From Anaspis maculata (lineage: Eukaryota > Arthropoda > Insecta > Coleoptera > Scraptiidae): 64,000 nucleotides of DNA. The notes below the pieces were generated by a model. It was not told where the DNA came from. It ran no database searches and saw nothing but the letters and a program-made list of their open reading frames with translations. A program made the position numbers and the translations under genes. Where the stretch lies: assembly GCA_949128115.1 (NCBI GenBank), contig OX421963.1, positions 90,219,602 through 90,283,601 on the forward strand, written 5' to 3'. Of the stretch, positions 23,735-33,400 are shown in pieces. The number at the start of each line of letters is the position of its first letter. Position 1 is the stretch's first letter.

Positions 23735-24330
23735 TTCTGGAAAATTTGAGGTTATGTTGCAAGTTGCCCGAAAAACTGATACAAGATGCTTCAAGCAGTA
23801 TAAAAATGGCTTAATTACGGTTTACGATGTCCGAAAAGCGAAAGAAAACGGCGGAAATGCTTAGAAAAGCTGAATTTTACACGTACCCGGTACCAACACC
23901 ACGCCGCTAAACTCTGGTGATTTCTGGTGTGTTCTAGGGAGTTTCGCGTTGTTCCGTTGTCGTTCCAGACGTCAACGTCAAATCCTGCGCCAAACGTCAC
24001 GAAACGTCAAAATATTTATAAAACCGATAAAAATGTCACCGTTTTTCTTTTGCTTTGGAAAAATCGAGTCTCGAAACAATTTCCCACGACCGACCGTCAT
24101 GTAAACATGATCGAGAACGTCCAGTCGATGTGTGTAAGTCCGTTTTTCGTTTGTCATCGCGTACGAATCGTTATCGCAAAGTCGTTATCAATGTGAGAAA
24201 ATTTTCACGTACGAGTTTCTTTTCTCCGATTAGGATTAGGATAAGGAACGTGCCATGGAGGAACCCCGGAATTGCGACAATGTGACATAGTACGCCGAGC
24301 CTGCGAGTGTCCCGCCCTGGTGGAGAAAAA
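23735..24330. promoter_or_regulatory. Shared divergent promoter region of CFDP1 and TMEM170
   Basis: The two start codons point away from each other across 596 bases that hold no other gene. The sequence is richer in CG dinucleotides than the surrounding introns (for example GTACGAATCGTTATCGC). A TTTATAAAAC word lies near 24014-24023. Read on -, CCGG|GTACGT near 23890-23881 could be the donor of a CFDP1 5' UTR exon. Transcription starts cannot be placed from sequence alone. Confidence 0.6.
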
Positions 24331-24465
24331 ATGTCCAAGGACACGGAGCTCGACTCCCTCAAAACGGTGCTGTGGCTGCAACAGGCCGACGCACTCAACA
24401 CCTTCACCAAGATGTGGTATCACGTCTTCCTTTGGGCCTTGTTTTCGTCGATATTCGTTCACACG
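24331..24465 (+). CDS. TMEM170A: TMEM170 exon 1
   Basis: The ATG in GAAAAAATGTCC has an A at -3 and opens 45 codons ending IFVHT, followed by the donor ACG|GTGAGA. The 209-codon frame on the opposite strand over this exon is a shadow. Confidence 0.92.
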
Positions 24466-27400
24466 GTGAGAATTGGTTTTTAGGAAATCTTGCCCCAAGT
24501 GTTTGGGCCTTGTTTCCCCCGAAACAATTGAAACAGCATTATGCAGGACCAAAGCATCCTTGCCAATTAAAGAGACCAGTTCTGGCAGCTTCAGCGCTTT
24601 AGTTATTCCAGTCAGAACTGTTTCAAATTTTAAAAACAAGAATTCAATGCATTCACAGTGCTTGATCGAGTTCTTGATGAAATTGTCAAGTTGGTGTGAG
24701 AGGCAAAGCTCTGGGAAAATCCAGGTGTACACATTTTGGTCACTGGTTTTCCCTTCATATTGGAGGCAAAATGACAACCATGACAACATCTTCTTCAAAG
24801 ATGTTGCCTCATTAAAAACTTGAATTATAATCAATTTAAATGGATCCTGGCATCTCAGTGGATAACTTTATGGTTACAAAATTAGTGTTTTCTCATGTTG
24901 GAAGTTGACAGCATTGAAGTTGCTAAAATATTTGTAGAGTAGAAGGCTTTTGGGGTCATATTTTGAGTTAGTTATTAGTACTTAACTCTTTTATGTCAAA
25001 GTTAGTGGCATTTTTGAAACTCTACCAGAAAGCCTCTTGTTTCTCTTTTTAGCTATTGCCTTTTTTGTTTTGAAGCTGTAATTAATTGATTCTTGAATTT
25101 CGTGTCTCAGTAACTTTTCCTTGTAACTTTATAGCTACAAAATAAGGAAGTTAAAAATTACTTGAGGGGTTTTACTTTTAAGACTAATAAAAATTACAAA
25201 CTTCCCGTCACTGCGACGTTTCGCCCATAATTTTGAGCTTCCTCAGGTTGAAAATTTACTTAACATGAATACCAAAATGTGATCGCAACAATACAGGTGT
25301 CCCGAAATTAGACCGCAATTTTTGACCAGCTTATTTTACGTCAAAAAATAGGAAGAAAAGTTCCAATAAACATGGGTCGAATAATGCCCCCTAAGGGAGC
25401 TAAAACCCCTTAAAGGGGGAAACCTGATGATGGTTTTTTCCAAATTTCTCCAGAATTCACCAAGATAAAATGACGAAGTTGGGTTTGACCACTTCATGTT
25501 ATAAGCCTGAGGTAATGCTGTGAGAAAGATTTCCACATTTCATCAGGGTCCAACAAAGGGGGAACGGGGGACGAATTTAGCTCCTTTTTTTTGTTCATGA
25601 CTTTTTCTGGATTTTGCTTAGAAAATCTGAAAAATCAAAGTTTTTTATGGAAATAAGGTCCTCTTGTACTAAACTGCGCACAAAATGAAGTGACAATTTT
25701 ATTTTGGGAGGTTTTTTCAGATATCCATAACTTTTTGAAAAATGATCGGAATCTGAAACAGTTTGCACTATTTTGAAGATACATTGTTCTATTTTTGTGA
25801 ACCACACCTATCCAGGTCATCTAAAGTAGAGAAATGCCTCATACAGGGTGATACAAAGGGTCGTGCAAAGACCTGCTCTTTTCATCCTGGCACAGGAAAT
25901 TTTTCCGTCATCCTGTATGTACCAATGTGCCCGTATCTTGTAGCCTGTAGTATCTTTAACTCGGAACAGTTCAGTTTTTCATTCTGCGTTATGTATTGAC
26001 GGATATATGGTTTTTCTTGTAAAAAAATGCCAATTTGCAATCTTTTCAACGGCAACAATAGCGTCACATGAATCTGTCACCAACAAAGAGCTAACAATAA
26101 AAAGTCGTATCTCTGTATCTAGGCAATGGATTTTTGGCAATTGTTGGCAATCGGATCAAAGCCCAAGAAAATTAAGGCACAGAACAGTAATTTAGATTTT
26201 GACCTGTACCATAAAAAAATCACTGCAGCAAAGTTGACTACGGACCCGGAGATATTCCAAGTGCCCTGGATTAATTCTGTGACGGCAGGTTCATCGGGGT
26301 GACAGGTGGATATGGACATGCAGCATGCGACTCGGACGGTTGACCAATGGAGGTACTTACGTAATGCAGAGCAAAAAGGCAACCTGTTAGAGTTACAGAT
26401 ACTACAAGCTACAAGATACAGTCAATCCAAGTACCTGTACCGAGTAATAATGGAACCATCCCTGCCTGCGCCAAAAAAAAACGCCGTCTTTTCTCATCAT
26501 CTTGTATGTTTCATTTCTTTGCTATTATGGACATTAAAATTTGTGGTTCCTGGAGAGGGAACACATCATCCCATCTTAAGATGATTATCGTTGAATTAAG
26601 AAACTTTTCCGTACCATTAATACTCCTCGATGAAATAATTGGTACTTTTATACAAGAAAAATCATATCTCCCCAAGTTAACAACGTAGAGTGAAAAACTA
26701 AACAGGTATTAGTTACAGATACTACAGGCTACAAGACGAAGTGACATTCGTATATACAGGATGCCGTAAAAATTCCCGGTGCCAAGATGAAAAGAGCAGA
26801 AAGTTGCACGCTTTTTTGTATCACCCTGTATGAGACATACCTTAACTATGAATGGCTTGGATATGTAGGGTTCACAAAATAGAAGAATGTATCCTCACAA
26901 CAGTGAAAGCTGCCTCAGATTCCGATCATTTTTCAAAAAGTTACGGACATTTGAAAAAACCTCCAAAAATAGAATTGTCACTTCATTTTGTGCGCAGTTT
27001 ATTTCGATTAGACGCACCGTTTTCGAGTTAACTCACTTCAAAGAAAACTTTACCTGAAGTTCTCCTCAAATTTCCAAATCCTGATTACAAAAATCACAGC
27101 AATAATACCAACTGTGTTTTATTGTACCAAAAACAGGAAGAAATGTTCCAATAAAAGTGGGCTGAAAATGCTCCTTAGGGAACCCAGAGCTTCTCGGAAG
27201 GGTAATTTGCCGAGATAAAATCAATCGCGCTCTAGGGCCTCTAGGTCTCCGGGGGAACATTTCCAACCCATTTTCATTGGAACGTTTCTTCTTGTTTTTG
27301 TCCAAGAAAACACAGTTGGTGTTATTGCTCTGATTTCTGTACTCGGGATTCGGAATTTTTTCACGAGAATCTCGGGTAAAGTTTTCTTTGAAGTGGTTTA

Positions 27401-30400
27401 TCTCGAAAATGGTGCGTCCTCGGGTGCGTCGAATCGAAATAGTACAAGAGAACCTTTTTTTCATAAAAAACTTTGATTTTCTAGATTTTCTTATCAAAAT
27501 TCAGAAAAAGTCATGAACAAAAAAAAATGGAGCTAAATTCATCCCCCCTCCCCCCTTTGTTCGACGTCCCTGATGAAATGTGGAAGTCTTCTTCACAGCA
27601 TCACCTCTGGACAGAGAGCTGGTGCCTCAAAACTTACGTCATAAGGTACATGATTTTAACCCTGTAGGTCTAATGTGCGTTGATAAGGCTGTTGAAAATT
27701 TCTTTGTCTTACATGTCAGACCGGGGGCTTAAGGCTGGTACTTATGGACTTGTCAATTTTCGAAAAATGTCAAAAATTTATGTCATGAAGTATATGGATG
27801 AAACCAACGGGCTTTTATGTGGGAACATCCCCTTGATCAAAAATCGGGTCATAAGACAACATTTTTGGGGGCTTTCGGTCCATAAGACAAGGTTGAAATT
27901 TTCAAAAAGGGCCAAAATTCGCCTCCTCCTGGAGACTTCTCCTTTGACATAATTTTAGGAATGAAAAACGATTCTTACATGATTTTTCGGATAGGTTTCA
28001 AATCTGTCCACAAATTTTTTCAATGGTAAATCGTTTACAGGATGCAACAACGAAAACTTTTTCTTAAATCGTACACCCTGTATTTTAACATGGAAATCGA
28101 TTCCATCTTTCATCGTGATTACAAATATATATCACACTTGGTGGGTTAGTTAACAAAACGCCTGTGAAAATATAGATAAATTATGGTCCTTTTTTGAAAA
28201 TTTCAAACTTGTCTTGTGGACCGAAAGCCCCCAAAAATTTTGTCTCACGACCAGATTTTTGATCAAGGGGATGTTCCCACACAAAATCCAGTTGGTTTCA
28301 GCCATGTACCTTAAGACGTAAACTTTTGGCAATTTTTTCGAAAATTGACAGGCTCATACCAGCCTTAAACCCCAGGTCCGACATGTAAGACAAAGCAATT
28401 TTCAACAACCTTATCAACGCACATCAGACCAACAGGGTTAAAATCATGTTCCCTATGACGTAAGTTTTGAGGCACCAGCTCCCTGTCCATTCAGGCTTAT
28501 AACATGTAGTGATCAAACCAAATTTCGTCATTTTATCTTGGCAAGTTTTGGAGAAATTTGAAAATTAGGGGGCATTATTCGACCCATGTTTATTGGAACT
28601 CTTCTATTTGTTGACGTAAAATAAGCTGGTCAAATATTGCGGTCTAATTTCGGGACACCTGTATACAGGTGGTCCATCCTGGCTTAATTATTATCCCATA
28701 GCGGTCTTACCGTTCAAGATAGAAAAAAAAGATGTAAGAGAAAAGTTATACGGTTTGATAAGACCTATGACGTAAAATTATTTTCAACTATACAGGTGTC
28801 CCATTTTGACGGGGTTACTAAACTGCTCAACAGTTGAAATGTCGATATCGAAAATTTTGCTCTTGATTTGGCTCAACCGATTCCGATTTTGTTTCCACTG
28901 TTGTTTAGAGACATCCTCCAGCAATCTACTAGGTTAGCGAGATTTTTTGATTTATTTCAATTACATTCGTTACAGGGTGGAATGTAGAGCATTGCAAAAT
29001 TGTGTTTAGTTCAATAGACCCTCATTTCTGTGAACTTTTTTTTTTCGAATTCTAACGATGTAATCATGAATCCTGATGTCCTATCTCGAAACGGTTTTTG
29101 AATCTTCCAGATCAGAAGTCTAACAATGATGACATGAGTTTTTTTTGTAAAAGTTGCATTTTAGTCATTTCGGTTGGCAATAAAACTGCATTTTTGATCA
29201 GAGGAACCTGTAATTTTGCATGCTTGTTGCTTGAACTGTTGAAAACTGCTGCGCCCTCAGAAACCTTCGTTTTACTTTCCCGGTTCGCGTTCTCGAATAG
29301 AATGGAAAATATTGTGAACGCGTAAAAATTTTGTTTCCGGATTTCGAAACATAACTCTTTTTCAAGGTCCATCTAATCGATTTATTTAGACCATTTCCAG
29401 ATCAAAGTAGGTCTGTCTGCCTGTCTGTGTGTCTAACTCTGTGTAATTGCCCATGATAACTCTCAAACGGTACATTCACTTGAGCTGAAATTTGTATGTA
29501 GCCATGGTATAGGCCTTTAATGAACTTATGTGAATTTGGTTATTGCATTGTATCAATATCGGAATTTTTGACGTACGGACCTCAAATTGAATATGAAGAT
29601 ATTTTGTTGGTTCAGAAACACATTCTAAAATTTCAGTTTGAATATGTTTCAAAAATATAACCGCAATTTTTTAATTTTTTGAAGATATCTAAAATACAAC
29701 TATTACAAAAAAAAATCACATCATCATTGTGGAACTTCTGATCTGGAAAATTCAGAAACCGTTTCGAGACAAGACATCAGGCTTCATGATTATATCGTTA
29801 GAATTTGAAAAAAAAATTGTTCACAAAAACGGGGATCTATTGAACTAAGCACAATTTTGCAATGCTTTACATTCCACCCTGTAACGAATGTAATTGAAAT
29901 GAATTGGGAATTCTCGCAAACGGAGGAGATTACTGAAAGATGCATCTAAGCAACCGTGAAGACAAAATCGGAATCGGTCAAGACAATCCAATGTTACACC
30001 ATTTTGAAAAAGGGCAAAATTTTCGATACCGACATTTCAAACATTGAGCAGTTTAGAACGTCAAAACAAGATGTAAGAAAAAAGTTATATGGTTTGATAA
30101 AACCTATCTATGACGTAAAATTATTTTTACCTATACAGGTGTCCCATTTTCACGGGTAGAACGTCAATTTTTTTTAAATAGAACACCCTATATTTTTCAA
30201 TTTTTTCATGTTAAGCTTTTTTAACTGTCTCATGCCTGTATTTTTTTTCAGTTGTGTGGCAGTCGACCAACTAAAAATTAAAAACCAAAAAAAAAATTGT
30301 ATTTTCACAGTTTGCTTGAAATAATTGCATCGCCTTTGCTTTTCAAAGCTAAGAGATGAAACTTGACATGGTGATTGTCAAGTCAAAGAACAATATCTCA

Positions 30401-33400
30401 ATGTCAAAAAGTTGCGATTTAATGATACAAAAAAATTTCTTAATTTTCAAAGTATCATTACTCATTTTCATTTGACGTGCCCCCAATTTTATAATGTAAT
30501 CCTCTTTCATTTTTACTAGTGGTACTCTACCCTTGCACTTCCTTTTTTTTTCAAAATAACCGGAAATTTGTTTTTTTTCAATTTTTTTCAGAAACTGCTT
30601 TTTTATTTTTTTAGAAGCTGAGTCGGCCGTGATGAAATAACATACAAGCCAAAATGTAGGCAGCTGTCAGTTAGTCAATCTGAATATTGTTGATCACAAA
30701 AAAATACTTTACGCGAGAGGAAATGATTGATATGATATCCTGGTATGAATCCAGATATCCAGGGTTCCACTTTGATTTCTTTTTGCGTTTAAGCCATTTT
30801 TCTTTGTTGGACAATAACCATCTGACTTTGTCTTGGCTTGTCTGGTCATTTATCACGGCCAACTTAGTTTTTGAAAAAAAAAGCAAAATGAAAACCTCCA
30901 ATTATCTCGAAAAATATGAAGTTTGAGGGTAGGGTACCCCCAGCAAAAATGAAAGAGGATAAAAAAAAGCCATCGGATAGCGTTTTAAATTTGGAGGCAT
31001 GCCATTTAAAAAAAATGAGCTATGATACTTCGAAAATTGTAGTTTGATTTTTTTATGAACGTATCATCAAATCGCAACTTTTTGACATTGAGATATTGGT
31101 CTTTGACTTGACTACCACCATGTCAAGTTTCATCTTTCAGTTTTGAAAAGCAAGACCGTTAGAATTTTTTTTAGCAAACTGAAAATGCGATTTTTTTCTA
31201 GTTTTTGATTTTTAGTTGGTAGCACTGCCAAACACAATTGAAAAATAAAAATACAAAAATTGGTTCAAATGAGACACCCTGTATAGTTGAGATAATTTTA
31301 GGTCATAGGTCTCATCAAACCATATAACTTTTCTGTTACACCTTCTTTTGTTTTTTAAACGGTAAGACCGCTATGGGATAAGTACGCCAGGATGGACCAG
31401 CCTGTACATACATACCAGTATTCATGTTAAATAAATTTTCAGCCGGAGGAAGCTCAAAATTACGGGCGAAACGTCGCAGTGACAAGTTTTGTAATTTTCA
31501 TTAGTCCTAAAAAAACCTCAAGTGATTTTTGAACTTCCTGCATCACATTGAGGACAGGCAAATCAACTTCAACTACAAAATGAGTTATTTTCTCCTGTTG
31601 CAAGATGGCAGCAGAAAAGTCTATAAAATGTTGAAAAAGAAGTTCCATGGAAGTCATTTGGTGATTTTTTCGCGTCAAAGTCCATTAATTTTTGGATCCC
31701 AGTGCTGCAGTAATTTTTTTGCTACAAAATTCGTGTTTTCTTTTATTGAAAGTTGGCAACAATGAACTTAGTGAAATTTAATATTGTGAAGTGGTGGATT
31801 GGTGACTTTTTCGGGCTTAAGTTGGTGACGTGTTTTTAGCGCATTTTCCATCTTGATGAAAATCGCTATTGCAACCGCTTTGTCCGTCCGTCCGTCCGTC
31901 CGTCCGTTCCTCGAACTCCTCCCAAACTAGACGACTTAGCTTTCTAATTTTTTCGCTGTTACATAGCTGCCACTCCCAAAGGAGGGCTAGGCTATATTGG
32001 ATGTCTATATTGCGCCGCCAACATAAAGAAAACCGCCCCCGATAAACTTGAAATAACATAATATTGCACTTTCTACCAGACCTGATGCTCTGGTGTTCTC
32101 ATTTTTTGAATAATACATAGTTGCCACTTATAAACGTAAGCCAAGAAACATTCCGTCATCAATATGCGCCGCCGACATGAAAAAACTGCTAAAAACCGCC
32201 CCCAATCACTTTAAAATGAAAAACATAAACCCGAAGACATAGAGATCTGATTCTTTCGGTATATAAATAGGTGACTAAAAATGGGAAAGGATAGGCTACT
32301 TTTGGTTAGTCGCCGCCCCCAGATTCCGCCCCCAAACGATAAAAAGTGCAACTTTCACAAATGTTACTGATTGAGATGTTCCCTTGAACATTTCGGAACT
32401 GCCAACTCAAATTGTGCAACATTTGCTCAGCCGAACGCTACCGCTCCCACACGCCGCCTCCAAAGTAAGAGATAAATGAAAAACATGAACCCAAAGACAA
32501 AGCGATCTGAGTTTTTTGCTATATGAATAGCTGACTAAAAATGGAAAAAAAATAGGCTACTTTTGATATGGCGCCGCCTCCAGCTTCCGCCCCCAAAAGA
32601 AAGAAGTGCAACTTTCAACAATTTCCACTGATTTAGCTGATTCTGTTACCTCGAAGATTTAGAAACTCTTGACTCAAACTGTGCAAGAATTTCTTTGCCA
32701 AACTCTGCCGCTCCCACACGCTGCCCCCAAAGTGAGAGATAGATGTAAAACATGAACCTGAAGACATAGCGATCTAATTCTTTCACTATATTGATAGCTG
32801 ATTGAAATTGGATAAATAAAGGCCACTTTTAATTAGCCGCCGCCTCCAGCTGCCGCCTCCAAACAAAAAAAAAATGCAACTTTCACAATTTTCACTGATT
32901 GTCATATTTCCCTCAAATTCAGAAACTCCCGACTCAAACTGTGCAACAGTTACTTTGCCGAATGCTGCCGCCCCCACACGCTGCCCTCAAAGTGAGAGAT
33001 GAATGAAAAACATAAACCCGAAGACATAACGATCTAATTCTTTCGCTAGATGGATAGCTAACTAAAAAGGGGAAAGAATAGGCTACCTTTGGCATGCCGC
33101 CACCTCCAACTTCCACCCCCAAAAGAAAAAAGTGCAACTTTCAATAATTTCCACTGAATTACATTTCAATGTTACCTCAAACATCCAGAAACTCCCAACT
33201 CAAACTGTGGAAGAATTTCTTTGCCAAACTCTGCCGCTCCCACACCCCCAAAGTAAAAGATGAATGTAAAACTGAAGACATAGCGATCAAATTGTTCCGC
33301 TATATAGATAGCTGACTAAAAATGAGAAGAAATAGGCCACTTTTGATTAGTCGCCGCCTTCAGCTCCCGCCCCCAAACAAAATAAATGCAACTTTCACAA

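Larger units (their letters stand above)
28666..31404. mobile_element. Fold-back element with CAGGTGGTCCATCC end
   Basis: It starts CAGGTGGTCCATCCTGGC and ends GCCAGGATGGACCAGCCTG. It begins four bases (TATA) after the end of the preceding element. The inner arm words TCCCATAGCGGTCTTACCG and CGGTAAGACCGCTATGGGA pair. It has itself been invaded by two related elements at 28793 and 30136. Confidence 0.8.
25130..31555. repeat. Outer arms of a 6.4-kb nest of fold-back elements
   Basis: The arm at 25141-25270 (with ACTGCGACGTTTCGCCC) is complementary to 31430-31550 (with GGGCGAAACGTCGCAGT). Between them lie at least four further inverted-repeat elements, inserted one within or beside another. No reading frame inside has a domain. 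Outer borders are approximate. Confidence 0.8.

Noticed and set aside
24205..24834. 209-codon frame on - across TMEM170 exon 1
   Set aside because: It spans the exon, donor site and intron of a well-supported + gene and shows no domain.
32786..33137. Glycine- and arginine-rich frames in the satellite array
   Set aside because: They repeat with the roughly 255-bp unit and shift frame between units.
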